Below, piece by piece: positions 39,991 to 49,079 of a DNA stretch of 64,000 nucleotides. A program made the position numbers and the translations under genes. The stretch comes from an uncultured Planctomycetaceae bacterium. GTDB lineage: Bacteria; Planctomycetota; Planctomycetia; Planctomycetales; Planctomycetaceae. The first letter of the stretch is position 1. Each line of letters starts with the position of its first letter. Where the stretch lies: the NCBI GenBank assembly GCA_943787265.1, contig CALSLT010000021.1:1-64000 (forward strand), given 5' to 3'. Under the pieces are notes generated by a model that made no database searches, was not told the DNA's origin, and worked only from the letters and a program-made list of their open reading frames with translations.

Positions 39991-41301
39991 ATGATTGCGG
40001 ACGTCGTCTCTAAAGCTATTTCTACTGCGAATCCGGATGACGCAACCGGACTCAGGTTTCGCGCTGATTCCATTCATTCTGCAGTTGCTGACGGCAGGGT
40101 CGCGTTTGGTGCAGACCTTGCCGACGGAGATCTTCTGGATGCAGCTCTTCCGCATCCCGGGTCGGTGACGGCCGAAGATGTGTTGACATCTCGAGTGATG
40201 ATCGTCGACGACGAAGAGGTCAATGTCCGAGTCGTTCGAAAGCTTCTGCAGCGACTGGGTTATCAGAATATCTCCAGCACGACAGATTCAACACGAGTTC
40301 TTTCGGAGCTTCATCGCCAACAGCCCGACGTGCTTCTTCTGGATGTGATGATGCCGGAGGTCAGCGGTTTCGCAATTCTGAAGGCGATGCAGTCAGACGA
40401 TGCTTTGCGGGCGATTCCCGTTCTTGTTCTGACGGCGATGTCCGATCGCAAGACTCGGTTGACTGCTCTTGAACTTGGCGCCAACGACTTTGTCGAGAAG
40501 CCGATCGATAAGGCTGAACTGGCTCCTCGGATTCGCAACGCACTCATCATTCGAGCGTGCCAGAGTCAACTCCGCTCGTACGCCGACGACTTGCGAACGG
40601 CAGTCCGGCACCGAACTCGAGAGTTGTCTCGTTCGCGTCTGGAAGTTGTGCACTGCCTGGCAAGCGCCGCGGAATTTCGCGACGACGACACTGGTCAGCA
40701 TGTTATTAGGGTTGGTCACTTTGCAAAGCTGATCGCTCATCACGCCGGTTTGCCGCAGTCATTTGTTGACATGATCGGATTCGCCGCGCAGTTGCATGAC
40801 GTCGGTAAAATTGGGATTCCGGATTCGATTCTGCAGAAACCAGGACCACTGACGGAAGAAGAATTCGACTTCATGCGTCGCCATTGTGACATGGGAAATC
40901 GAGTTCTGTCGGCGTCGCATCTGTCCGACCGGATTTTGTTCGGGACGGGTGATGTCGAAGCTGCCGATTCATCGTCGACGGAAGAAACGTGGGCCTCACC
41001 CGTGTCCGGCATGGCCTCAACCATTGCCATGACCCATCACGAAAAGTGGGACGGTTCGGGTTATCCCAACGGGCTTGCAGGAGAAGACATTCCGATTGAG
41101 GGACGCGTCACGGCGATTGCCGACGTGTTCGACGCACTTAGCTCGAAGCGACCTTACAAAGAAGCGTTCCCGATCGATCGTTGCTTTGAGATTTTGCGGG
41201 AAGGTCGAGGGAAGCATTTTGATCCACAATTGCTGGACGTTTTCTTGTCGCGCCGGTCGGACATTGAGCGGATACAGTTCGAGAATCGAGAAAACTCATG
41301 A
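39991..41301 (+). CDS. Response regulator with HD-GYP c-di-GMP phosphodiesterase domain
   Basis: The ATG at 39991 has GGAAGA at good spacing; a GTG at 39970 is the alternative. The ~436-residue protein has a receiver (SRVMIVDDEEVNVRVVRKLL, phospho-Asp in VLLLDVMMPEVSG, Lys in FVEKPI) and a C-terminal HD-GYP domain. The latter shows HDVGKIGIPD (HD pair), RHCDMGNRVLS and HHEKWDGSGYPNGLAGEDIP, with the GYP variant intact. An insertion of about 35 residues separates the HCDMG and HHEKWDG motifs. The expected activity is hydrolysis of c-di-GMP. The stop overlaps the start of the GGDEF gene by ATGA, so degradation and synthesis are translationally coupled. Confidence 0.94.
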   Translation: MIADVVSKAISTANPDDATGLRFRADSIHSAVADGRVAFGADLADGDLLDAALPHPGSVTAEDVLTSRVMIVDDEEVNVRVVRKLLQRLGYQNISSTTDSTRVLSELHRQQPDVLLLDVMMPEVSGFAILKAMQSDDALRAIPVLVLTAMSDRKTRLTALELGANDFVEKPIDKAELAPRIRNALIIRACQSQLRSYADDLRTAVRHRTRELSRSRLEVVHCLASAAEFRDDDTGQHVIRVGHFAKLIAHHAGLPQSFVDMIGFAAQLHDVGKIGIPDSILQKPGPLTEEEFDFMRRHCDMGNRVLSASHLSDRILFGTGDVEAADSSSTEETWASPVSGMASTIAMTHHEKWDGSGYPNGLAGEDIPIEGRVTAIADVFDALSSKRPYKEAFPIDRCFEILREGRGKHFDPQLLDVFLSRRSDIERIQFENRENS

Positions 41302-42299
41302 AGCTCTACAACGGCGAACTGACTGTCCGAAACGAAGAATCAGATTCGACAGTGACGATTGCTTCGGGGACGCCGCTGTCTGAAGTCGTCAATATCGCAG
41401 ACCTGTATGAAATTCCGTACATGCTGGTCCTCGACGATGCGGGACGCTTGCTGGGGATCGCGTCGTCCATCGAAGTGCTTGACCGTACGCTGCGTCGAAA
41501 TCTTCGTGAGCGTGAACGCTGGCTCGACATGCCGATCGACTCGGTCATGTTGCCGATGCATGATCTTTGCTCAACGCAATGCTCAACAGATCCCATGTTT
41601 GCTGTGCAGTCGCGAACGTCGATGGAATGCACACCGATCGTCGACAACGATCGAGTTGTGGCTGTCGTCGCCGACAATGATCTACTCGTCAGCTACAAAG
41701 GCGTTGAGTCATTGCTTCTTCGGTCGATGACGGACCCTGTGACCGGATTGCCGACTCGGTCGGTTTACCTCCGGCGTCTGGAAGACGAGTGGAAACGGGC
41801 AGTCGCAACCGGTGAGTCGATCTCGATCATTCTGATCGACGTCGACCATTTCAAAGATGTAAATGACCGCTGCGGGCATCATGTCGGGGATGCCGTTCTG
41901 CACATGGTTGGGTCATGCCTGCGCCGCAGCCTTCGCTCCTACGATGTCGTCGCTCGTTATGGTGGCGACGAATTCGCGGCGATCTGTTTTGGTTGTCGAC
42001 CCGGAGAAATTGACATTCCACTCAGGCGGCTGCAGGATGAAATCGGCAAGCTATCGATCCCGGCTGACACGGGGATTCATGAGATCACGCTGTCTCTGGG
42101 AGCAGCGGCTTTGCACGAGGCCCATGCTGACTGGCAACCGAACGAGCTTGTTCAGGCTGCAGACAAGTGCCTCTATCGTGCCAAGGATTCCGGCCGAGCG
42201 TGTGCATGGCGTACGGAGATTCTGACGTCCCGAGACGACGCAAATCTCGACCCGGTAGCGGTAAGCTCTTTGCGCGAACGTACCACTCGGATTCGCTAA
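41298..42299 (+). CDS. CBS-domain diguanylate cyclase (GGDEF)
   Basis: The 333-residue cytoplasmic protein has a paired CBS-like region (residues ~20-140: PLSEVVNIADLYEIPYMLVL, DSVMLPMHDLC, CTPIVDNDRVVAVVAD) that probably binds a nucleotide. A GGDEF domain follows (residues ~145-310: MTDPVTGLPTRSVY, ILIDVDHFKDVNDRCGH, VVARYGGDEFAAI). The active-site GGDEF is intact, and an RSYD motif five residues before it is the product-inhibition I-site (RxxD). It should make c-di-GMP and be feedback-limited. It is co-translated with the HD-GYP phosphodiesterase upstream. Confidence 0.94.
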   Translation: MKLYNGELTVRNEESDSTVTIASGTPLSEVVNIADLYEIPYMLVLDDAGRLLGIASSIEVLDRTLRRNLRERERWLDMPIDSVMLPMHDLCSTQCSTDPMFAVQSRTSMECTPIVDNDRVVAVVADNDLLVSYKGVESLLLRSMTDPVTGLPTRSVYLRRLEDEWKRAVATGESISIILIDVDHFKDVNDRCGHHVGDAVLHMVGSCLRRSLRSYDVVARYGGDEFAAICFGCRPGEIDIPLRRLQDEIGKLSIPADTGIHEITLSLGAAALHEAHADWQPNELVQAADKCLYRAKDSGRACAWRTEILTSRDDANLDPVAVSSLRERTTRIR

Positions 42300-42339
42300 G
42301 TCTGAACGGTGGCGCCCTGCAACTTTCGCAGCGGGACCG

Positions 42340-45300
42340 TCATCGCTTTCGTCGACGAAGGTCGCTGAATAGTCGTCCGAATGGCTTTTCGGCTGCGGCG
42401 TCTTCGTTCGTTGATTGTTCTGCCGAGGAACCGGTGCCCCGCTGCTTGTTGTCCAGCTCTTCGAATCTGAGGTCCAGTTTGTACCCAGATTCTTCGTCTT
42501 CGTGAGGGAGTTCTGGTTGAACGATGTCGAACGGTTCGCTGGACAGTTCGTCCGTGGCGTCTTCAGCGTCAACGATATTCTCCAGTCCGTCTGCTTCCGC
42601 ATTTCTAATTGCAGCCGCTGAATCCTGAAGAGCCGACTGAGTGTCCAGGCAAATGTCGAGCATCGTCGCGCCAATCTGGTCTTCCAGTTCGTCGCTGTCG
42701 TGTTCGATTGTTTGAATCAGCTCGGCTTCAATATCGAGGACAGACCGTCCCGCAAAGGCAGGTTTGCTGACCGAATCTAGGTCTTCGTCCAGTTCAGCCA
42801 GCAGGGGCAACACGGCGTCTACCAGGCGATCGGGCTGAAGCGGTCGCACATCGACTGGCTGCACGATGTCATGCTCGTTCCCCGTTGATTCATCACTCTC
42901 ATCCTGCACCGCGTCAGTCGGTTCTTCGAACTGGCTGGTTGCAAGGCTCTCGTCGGCAATGTCTGGGCTGACTTCCAACTCGCACTGTTCTTCTTCGCTG
43001 CCAATCAGCTCAAGAGACGAAACATCTTCGAGTTCTTTCTCCACAACATCGTCTTGGGCGAGCTGCTGAAAAGCCGATTCCGATTCCTCAGCCAGCTCTG
43101 CGGCAGGTTCATGTTCAGCGACGGCTTCAACTTCCAACGATACTTCAGAGTCCTCATGCAATGGCTCAACGATCTGGTCAGTTGAGTCAACGGTCTCCGC
43201 TGTCGTTTCCAGTTCGAGCGTTTGCTCTTCGCGATGCTCGGGTGAGCCGATCGTCTCGCGAAACTCGCACGACTCACCGGCCGCTAGCTCCGTTGCTTCT
43301 GTTGAGGCGTCGTTTCGATCAGTCGAGTTTGCGATGTTCAGGGAATGCACTTGTTTGGGGGCACTGACAACATCCCAAACGATTCCCGCACCATCAGGCT
43401 CCTGCAGAGCAGCGTACGGATCGTAGACAAGTTCTTCCTCGTGACCTGCTTCGTTGCTGACAACCTGACTCATCACGGCCGGCTCCTCTTCCTGGGAATT
43501 CGCAACTTCATCTGTAGTTTTTCCATCGACGGGTTCTTCGGGAATTGGGGCATCAGCGGACGACGGTTGTGCAATTTCTGCTGTGGTTGCAATTTCGGCA
43601 GCGTCTTGTGGCCCGTTGAATGTCGGTTCGTCGGCTTCCGAAGTTTCGTCCGACACCGATAGTACGGTGTCACATTTGTGCTCGGGTAAGACTGAATCCT
43701 GGCCGAACAACGCAAGCGTTATCTCAGCGGCTGAGACTGTTCGTTCGTCGGTTTTCGCTTCTGAAGCCTCAGGTTCAAGCTGTTCCGCGGCCGTGGAACC
43801 AACAGCTTCGGACTCCGTAGCTTCATCAGCGAGCTCTTCAGTTTCGCACGAGTCCGACTCGTCGCTTGATTGAGCATCGCTGAACGAGAACTCGATCACT
43901 CCTGAATCAGCCTGCTCCTCGTTGACGACGGATTCTTCGGCCGCCAGATCAACCTCTGACTCCTGTGCGTCGGAATTATGATTGGACGCCTCTTCAACCT
44001 CAGACTGGCTGTCATTGGCCGACGATGCGGCGGTTTGAGCATTCAGCTCCTCCGGAGGACCGAAGTCGTCGAGTTCAAATCCGTCGGACGTAATTTTGAA
44101 GCTGATTCCGTCGTCCTCGGATTCGTCGACATGCTCGTCGGACTGTGGCCTGGCTTCGAGCATCGTTTCCTGTGGAGTCGACGGTAAAACCTGGACCAGC
44201 GTCGCGTCGGCGTCGTTGAAATCAGCTTGACCTGGTTCTTGTTGGTCAGTGTCGGCTGAAGCAGACGATTCTGCATTCCCTGATTCGACTTCCGCGAATG
44301 CAGGTGAGTCTTGATGACCATCGCTGGACGCAGTGTCGATCGCTTGTTCGGCTTCGCCTGTGTCCTCAACGGGCGACGAGAAGTCGAATTCAAATCCCTG
44401 ATCAAGCGGCGGTACGTGAGTAGCGCTTGAACTTTCTGCTGATGCTCCACTCAGCGACTCAACAATGCCGACTTCATCTTCGCACTCATCGTCGACTTCT
44501 GAAGCGAAACTGTCAGCCGCGTCAGAGGACGGACTTTCTGTGACACTTCCAGATGCCAGCTGCGAAAGTGCGGCTTCTAATTCCGGGTCAATCGATTCGT
44601 CTTCAGACTGACTGTCAAACGCTTCGGCCATCTCTTCTTCATCTTCACCGTCGACATAGCCGACAACTTCCGTTCCGTCGCTGACGTCGTTCCAGTGAAG
44701 CGGGAGTTGTTTCAAATCTTCCAATGCTTCTCGGACAGTACTTTCAGACACGGGCTTCTGATCCGAAGCAAATGCCAGCAGCAGACTGTGATCGCATAAT
44801 TGATTGAGGCATCGCGGCACTCCACCGCTTGCGCGAGTGATGACGCCAAGTGCTTCTTCGCTGAACACCGATTCGATGTCACAGCCTGACCAGGCGAGAC
44901 GATGCTGGATGTAGTCGACGGATTCCGAGATCGTGAACGGCTCGGCATAGACCTGTTTGCTGATGCGTTGATTCAAAGCGTCAAAGGCCCGGTCCGTCAG
45001 ACGCTCTTCGAGTTCGTGCTGGCCGGACAGAATAATTCGAACCAGCGACGACCCATTGTCAGCCAGGTCAGACAATGTGCGCAATTCTTCGAGTAAGTCG
45101 TCGCTGAAGATGTGAGCTTCGTCGACGATTAGAACCAGCGCTTCCCGTTGTGGCCGCAGACTGAGCAGACGCGATCGCAGGTCGATACGCAGTTCTGGCT
45201 CGTCGCGACGGCTGTATTCATCGCCCATCTCGAACAGGATGGCTTGAAGCAGCGACCGTCGCGTGGGGAAATTTGAATTCGCCAGGTAGACGCATTCAAA

Positions 45301-45528
45301 CTGGGGTTCCGATTCGTCGCGCTGACGCAAGCTGGCTGCAAGATGCTGGCAGAGCAACGTTTTTCCGATTCCCGCAGCAGCCGTCAGGATCCCGATTCCC
45401 TGGCCACGTTCCACGCAGACGGTCAGTTCCTCGATCGCTGTCTGTAATTCGCTGCTGCTGAAGAAACAGCCCGGGTCCGGTGTTGCCGAAAACGGGCGAC
45501 GTTCCATGCCGAAAAACGGCTCGTACAT
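42340..45528 (-). CDS. ExeA/GspA-like AAA ATPase with very long acidic low-complexity tail
   Basis: The ATG at 45528 (MYEPFFGMERRPFSATPDPG), preceded by GAGAAAGG, is the conserved start of ExeA-type ATPases. Walker A (TAAAGIGKTLLCQHLA), Walker B (LVLIVDEAHIF) and sensor segments occupy about residues 1-270. The remaining ~790 residues are extremely rich in Glu, Ser, Asp, Ala and Thr with short recurring words (EESE, SDE, EPEA) and no hydrophobic core. They end in a basic patch (KPFGRLFSDLRRRKR). ExeA proteins in secretion systems use energy to insert secretin across peptidoglycan; no secretion genes are adjacent here. The tail is probably intrinsically disordered. Confidence 0.88.
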   Translation of the reverse strand: MYEPFFGMERRPFSATPDPGCFFSSSELQTAIEELTVCVERGQGIGILTAAAGIGKTLLCQHLAASLRQRDESEPQFECVYLANSNFPTRRSLLQAILFEMGDEYSRRDEPELRIDLRSRLLSLRPQREALVLIVDEAHIFSDDLLEELRTLSDLADNGSSLVRIILSGQHELEERLTDRAFDALNQRISKQVYAEPFTISESVDYIQHRLAWSGCDIESVFSEEALGVITRASGGVPRCLNQLCDHSLLLAFASDQKPVSESTVREALEDLKQLPLHWNDVSDGTEVVGYVDGEDEEEMAEAFDSQSEDESIDPELEAALSQLASGSVTESPSSDAADSFASEVDDECEDEVGIVESLSGASAESSSATHVPPLDQGFEFDFSSPVEDTGEAEQAIDTASSDGHQDSPAFAEVESGNAESSASADTDQQEPGQADFNDADATLVQVLPSTPQETMLEARPQSDEHVDESEDDGISFKITSDGFELDDFGPPEELNAQTAASSANDSQSEVEEASNHNSDAQESEVDLAAEESVVNEEQADSGVIEFSFSDAQSSDESDSCETEELADEATESEAVGSTAAEQLEPEASEAKTDERTVSAAEITLALFGQDSVLPEHKCDTVLSVSDETSEADEPTFNGPQDAAEIATTAEIAQPSSADAPIPEEPVDGKTTDEVANSQEEEPAVMSQVVSNEAGHEEELVYDPYAALQEPDGAGIVWDVVSAPKQVHSLNIANSTDRNDASTEATELAAGESCEFRETIGSPEHREEQTLELETTAETVDSTDQIVEPLHEDSEVSLEVEAVAEHEPAAELAEESESAFQQLAQDDVVEKELEDVSSLELIGSEEEQCELEVSPDIADESLATSQFEEPTDAVQDESDESTGNEHDIVQPVDVRPLQPDRLVDAVLPLLAELDEDLDSVSKPAFAGRSVLDIEAELIQTIEHDSDELEDQIGATMLDICLDTQSALQDSAAAIRNAEADGLENIVDAEDATDELSSEPFDIVQPELPHEDEESGYKLDLRFEELDNKQRGTGSSAEQSTNEDAAAEKPFGRLFSDLRRRKR

Positions 45529-46226
45529 GTTGCAGCCTTTCTCAAGTTTCGTGCGACACGGCGGAAATCTCACGCCTTGGCTGTGTGGCCCCCAACGGGC
45601 AAACCATCAGCGCAACCCGGATCCCCAGCCGGTCCGACTCTTCCTTATCTTGATCGAACCGTCACAACCCGGAACTTGAGCGTAACCGTCAAACTCAACC
45701 TCGCCGTCCGTCAGGCCGACAAGATAGGCTGGACACGGGGAGCTGGTCGCCGCGCGTTTCAAACGATCGTCGACGACGGAAATCTTTTGATTTCGTAGAG
45801 CGACTCGGGAAGTGATAGCCGGCTGATGGGTGTGGATTTGCTAAGCCTCGAGGAGAATCAGCGGCGGTTACGATTGAATTTTGCCGCGTTTTTGATTGTC
45901 CGTGTGCGAAATCCCACGGGCACAAAATGAAGTGACCCGGCCAGATGCCTGAGCATCGGCCGGGTCAGCATCTGTTGCCGGAACATCCCCAGTACGACGT
46001 TCGGCCCGAAATTCCGACCGTCGCGAGCCCGGTAACGAGGTATTCAGTATCGGCAGCCACCAGACTGTGGTCTGTGATTCTGCAAACAGACAGGCAAGGA
46101 AACTGCTGCCTGAACTGGCATGACAATCACCGCCGACGGGCGAGTTTTGGTACAGTTGGCGAGTCACTGGCGGGACTTGCGTTCGTCGGTTGTGAAGCTA
46201 TATTCTGCCGCTTGGTCATAAGACCC
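45529..46226. other. Long gene-free region before the tRNA
   Basis: These 698 bases contain no supported protein gene; open frames on both strands lack domains, ribosome sites and codon bias. They hold the promoter of the ExeA-like gene, the strong hairpin described separately, and the promoter of tRNA-Ser. Confidence 0.45.
45933..45967. other. Strong isolated hairpin, possible small RNA
   Basis: TGACCCGGCC at 45933-45942 pairs perfectly with GGCCGGGTCA at 45958-45967, and an inner GATGC/GCATC pair extends the stem around the loop CTGA. There is no gene nearby for it to terminate and only a weak T-rich stretch follows on the minus strand. It may belong to a small RNA or mark the end of an unrecognised transcript. 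Confidence 0.45.
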
Positions 46227-46315
46227 GGAGAGATGGCAGAGTGGCCGAATGCGCATCATTGCTAATGATGTGTCGGGGTCAAACCTGACCGCGGGTTCGA
46301 ATCCCGCTCTCTCCG
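46227..46315 (+). tRNA. tRNA-Ser (anticodon GCU)
   Basis: A full cloverleaf can be drawn. The acceptor stem GGAGAGA pairs with TCTCTCC, the D-arm contains GGCAGAGTGGCCGAATGC, and the anticodon stem CATCA/TGATG encloses TTGCTAA with anticodon GCT at 46261-46263. A long variable arm (GTCGGGGTCAAACCTGAC) is typical of class II serine tRNAs, and the T-arm has GGTTCGAATCC. Discriminator base G. The CCA end is not encoded. Confidence 0.97.
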
Positions 46316-46341
46316 CCTTTCGAGTCTGAATCGACTCGTGT

Positions 46342-46381
46342 AACCCCGCAGGACTTCGCATAAGTTCCTGCGGGGTTTTCT
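46342..46381 (+). terminator. Terminator downstream of tRNA-Ser
   Basis: A 12-bp GC-rich stem (46342-46353 with 46366-46377) is followed by TTTTCTTT. It lies 27 bases beyond the tRNA, indicating a single-gene tRNA transcript. Confidence 0.88.
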
Positions 46382-46809
46382 TTATGCAGTCCGTTGCGAG
46401 ATCATGCTGCACTGCGTTTCGCTGTCCCGCAGCCTCAAAAACTGCCTGCTGAGCGTCAACTGCACTGCCAATGTCGCCTTTATCCCAGCGGCTTCGTCAG
46501 AAGTCGGCATCTGACGCGATCAGGTAGTGCTTCTCAGCGATCCTCGGAGTGTCTCCGAGCCAGCGGACCACAATTGTAGAGAGGATGCTGCTTCACCAGA
46601 GCCAGCTCGGTCGACGATTCGTTCAGACTGAGTTCGCAGATTGCGATTCCGTTCCTTGGCCGCGTACCTCATCCTCTGGCAAAAGTCACTGCCAGAGAAA
46701 GAGTTCTTCCGCGTCGAGACGTAACTTGGCGGCACCATGGCTTGCCCGATATCGTGGCAGGGAACCAGTGCTACCCATCAGCTTCGACCGTGGACGGGAG
46801 CCTTGACAA
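46382..46809. other. Gene-free interval between tRNA and GIY-YIG remnant
   Basis: No convincing gene is present in these 428 bases. Small hairpins occur, for example CTCTGGCA...TGCCAGAG near 46674-46697, with no T-run. Nothing else is apparent. Confidence 0.4.
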
Positions 46810-47097
46810 TTGAAACAACCAGCCGTCTACATCCTTGCGAGCAAGCGTAACGGTACACTTTACGTCGGCGTGACGAGCGATCTGGCCGCTCGGGTCTGGC
46901 AGCACAGAAACGACGTCGTCGAAGGATTCACAAAGAAGGACGGCGTTCACATGCTCGTTTACTTCGAACTGCATGACGACATGGAGTCAGCGATCGTCCG
47001 CGAGAAGCGTCTCAAGAAATAGAATCGAGCGTGGAAACCGAGGCTGATCGAAGAGATGAATCCAGACTGGAACGATTTGTACGAATCGATTTTGTGA
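46810..47097 (+). pseudogene. GIY-YIG endonuclease-like protein with internal stop
   Basis: The frame from a TTG at 46810 encodes a YhbQ/UPF0213-type single-domain GIY-YIG protein: VYILASKRNGTLYVGVTSDL carries the paired VYI...YVG motif, HRNDVVEGF and REKRLKK follow. A TAG at 47020-47022 then ends the frame after 70 residues. Reading on in the same frame gives NRAWKPRLIEEMNPDWNDLY and a normal stop at 47095. Family members have Trp at the interrupted position (KKWNRAWK), so TGG has become TAG. Either the gene was recently inactivated or the base is misread. The missing helix is part of the fold, so the short form is probably inactive. Confidence 0.85.
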
Positions 47098-47135
47098 AGC
47101 CGACGCAGGTTTCGTGTTCGATTAACACCGCCATG

Positions 47136-47206
47136 CCCGCGCAGGCGGGTACCCAGTCGATTGCGGAGTCAGTCATCAATGCTCACTGGGTTCCCGCCTG
47201 CGCGGG
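47136..47206. repeat. 22-bp inverted repeat (CCCGCGCAGGCGGG type)
   Basis: Arms 47136-47157 and 47185-47206 are reverse complements with one mismatch and a 27-base loop. The arm sequence, with its CCCGCxTGCGCGGGAATGACG end, is a dispersed element seen in many unrelated bacteria. It lies between the GIY-YIG remnant and the transposase gene. Confidence 0.85.
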
Positions 47207-47254
47207 AATGACGAGATGATAGCCATTATTTTTCAGACTATGCGGCAGTCAACG

Positions 47255-48823
47255 TCACCATCGTGGGTCTTTACAGTTTTGAGCTTCGTCGAATTCAGAC
47301 GGAACAAGTTCGAGCTTCCAGAGTTTGTTGCCGGCACGTTTGGGATTCTGTAGAAAGTTCTCGTTTCGTTCTTGGAAGTAGCGGTCGATTGCTGCTCGTG
47401 CGGCAGCGGCAGACGGATAGTTGCTATTGTGGATGATCGCTCTTGCCATGCCGCTGAAAACTGACTCAATGACGTTGAGGTACTGAGCACGCGCCGGCAA
47501 AGGCACAACTTCGATATTTGGTGTACTTCGCTTTCTTTCCAGGTTCCTCTCATTGTTCTCTTCGATAAATGCCCACAATTCCTTCGAGTCGTGCCAGGAA
47601 GCTGCGTCCCACGTAACATAGAGATTTCGGCAGTCTTTGTACTGTTCCAGTAGCATCCCAAGTAGCTTTGTCGTTTCCGTAGTATTCTTTTTTTTCGAAT
47701 AGAAGTGTGTGACTTGATTCGTCGACAGTTCGAGTGCGGATGTCACAATCAGGCATCCTTTGGACCGTTGAAACTGCGGTACGCTTGGCTGTTCTCCGGG
47801 AGCAGCAAGTTTCCGACCTGGTCGCATCTTCACTGAGAATGGGCCGAATTCGTCAATCGAGAAGAATCTCTCGTCAGCTCTAAGCGAGGACAGCGTACGC
47901 TTAATGCGGTGAAGTTTTTCGCGGTACTCGGGGTCGTTACTCGTTAACACAACTCTTGCTTTTTTCCAACGATAGCCGGCATCTCGGATCACTTCGCGAA
48001 TCACGTCCTTACTGAGTTTCATGCCGTCTCTCGCGAGGCACATTTTCAGGTCGACCATCCTCCAGCTGGTTCGATTGAGGCCATAGTCAGATGGTGGAGT
48101 GTGGAGAACGCGGAAGACGTCCTTTCGGACGTCCTTGTCTTTCGCTTTTCTTGGCGGAGTGTTGTAGGGCGCAAATAGTGCTGAAGAGCCTCCTTTCCTC
48201 CACGTGGTCAGGTGCATGAGGACCGTGTTGCGGCTGATCTGCAGAAACTTCGCAATTTCTATCTGCTTGATACCATGGTGCCATGCGAGAATTGATGTTG
48301 CTTTGCGACGATCAGACAGTTTGCCGTTCTTCGCCTTGTCGTACAGCAATTGAATTTCGTTGTTACTGCCGACTATTCCTTCTATCTGGCCGATGGGAAC
48401 GCGGCCGTTTGTAAAACGTGCTAACCAGTCGTGATCGGCTTTGACTTTCCGAGCGTAATCGCTGACACGTGGCTTAGCGTTGACCACATCACATTCAGTT
48501 ATGACGGCGCGGAGTTCTTTAAGTTTAGTGGATGTAATCTTCTGATCGCCCGTACCTTGGATGGCCGCAATCATCTGACGTGCATCTTGAACTCGGCCAG
48601 TCGCGATGATTCGTATGACGTCGTCCCAATCAGACTTCTTTTTCTGATTCTCTGACTTGCGAGCGGTATTCTTTCTTCTGTAACCGGGTGGAGACTCGTA
48701 CGCGACGATTTTTGCAATTGTTTGCCAGCACAAACCAGTTCGTCGCATCATTGCGCGTCTGCTCACGCCATTGACAAGGATCTCGGTCCTGATGTTCTGC
48801 CATTGAACGGGATCACTAAACAT
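47255..48823 (-). CDS. IS630-family-like DDE transposase
   Basis: The 522-residue protein has helix-turn-helix regions in its N-terminal half (GVSRRAMMRRTGLCWQTIAKI, then GIKQIEIAKFLQISRNTVLMHL) and a C-terminal RNase-H-like DDE domain. The catalytic residues are visible: Asp in FFSIDEFGPF, Asp in LYVTWDAASWH and Glu in YLNVIESVFSGM. This fits IS630/Tc1-mariner relatives, although the protein is longer than the usual ~340-residue IS630 transposase because of an extra N-terminal domain. I could not find matching terminal inverted repeats or a TA duplication, so it may be an old or domesticated copy. Frame and motifs are intact. Confidence 0.88.
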   Translation of the reverse strand: MFSDPVQWQNIRTEILVNGVSRRAMMRRTGLCWQTIAKIVAYESPPGYRRKNTARKSENQKKKSDWDDVIRIIATGRVQDARQMIAAIQGTGDQKITSTKLKELRAVITECDVVNAKPRVSDYARKVKADHDWLARFTNGRVPIGQIEGIVGSNNEIQLLYDKAKNGKLSDRRKATSILAWHHGIKQIEIAKFLQISRNTVLMHLTTWRKGGSSALFAPYNTPPRKAKDKDVRKDVFRVLHTPPSDYGLNRTSWRMVDLKMCLARDGMKLSKDVIREVIRDAGYRWKKARVVLTSNDPEYREKLHRIKRTLSSLRADERFFSIDEFGPFSVKMRPGRKLAAPGEQPSVPQFQRSKGCLIVTSALELSTNQVTHFYSKKKNTTETTKLLGMLLEQYKDCRNLYVTWDAASWHDSKELWAFIEENNERNLERKRSTPNIEVVPLPARAQYLNVIESVFSGMARAIIHNSNYPSAAAARAAIDRYFQERNENFLQNPKRAGNKLWKLELVPSEFDEAQNCKDPRW

Positions 48824-48845
48824 GCCTCACCTCGCAGTTCGTTGC

Positions 48846-48889
48846 TGGAGTGTCAGATTGTGACAGAGCGACGAATTCTCAACACTCCA
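48846..48889. repeat. Dyad upstream of the transposase
   Basis: TGGAGTGT at 48846-48853 and ACACTCCA at 48882-48889 are exact inverted copies 23 bases upstream of the transposase ATG. TGTCAGATTGTGACA lies between them. This may be a transposase or regulator binding site, or part of the element's end. Confidence 0.45.
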
Positions 48890-49017
48890 CTGTCACCTGG
48901 CTGCGGGTATGATGTCCAAGAAAATCGGCGCCATGAATGACGATATGATTTGGATTGCGGATGGCTTCACGCCGCGTAGTTGCCTTGCATTCGTTAAGTT
49001 GGGCTACGAATACGAAA

Positions 49018-49048
49018 AGAGCCCGCAGCCATTGTGGCCGCGGGCTCT
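49018..49048. terminator. Terminator of the small Cys-rich gene
   Basis: AGAGCCCGC (49018-49026) pairs with GCGGGCTCT (49040-49048), extended by an inner GCC/GGC pair. The minus strand continues into CTTTT and the plus strand into GTTTTTTG, so it can stop transcription both ways. It lies 32 bases past the stop at 49080. Confidence 0.85.
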
Positions 49049-49079
49049 CTGTTTTTTGAGAATAGATTCGTTTGATGGT

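Noticed and set aside
45868..46167. 99-codon minus-strand frame before the tRNA
   Set aside because: Contains the 45933 hairpin, no domain, no start signal.
46227..48823. Genomic island inserted at tRNA-Ser
   Set aside because: A transposase lies about 1 kb away, but there is no integrase, no duplicated tRNA 3' end and a terminator directly follows the tRNA.
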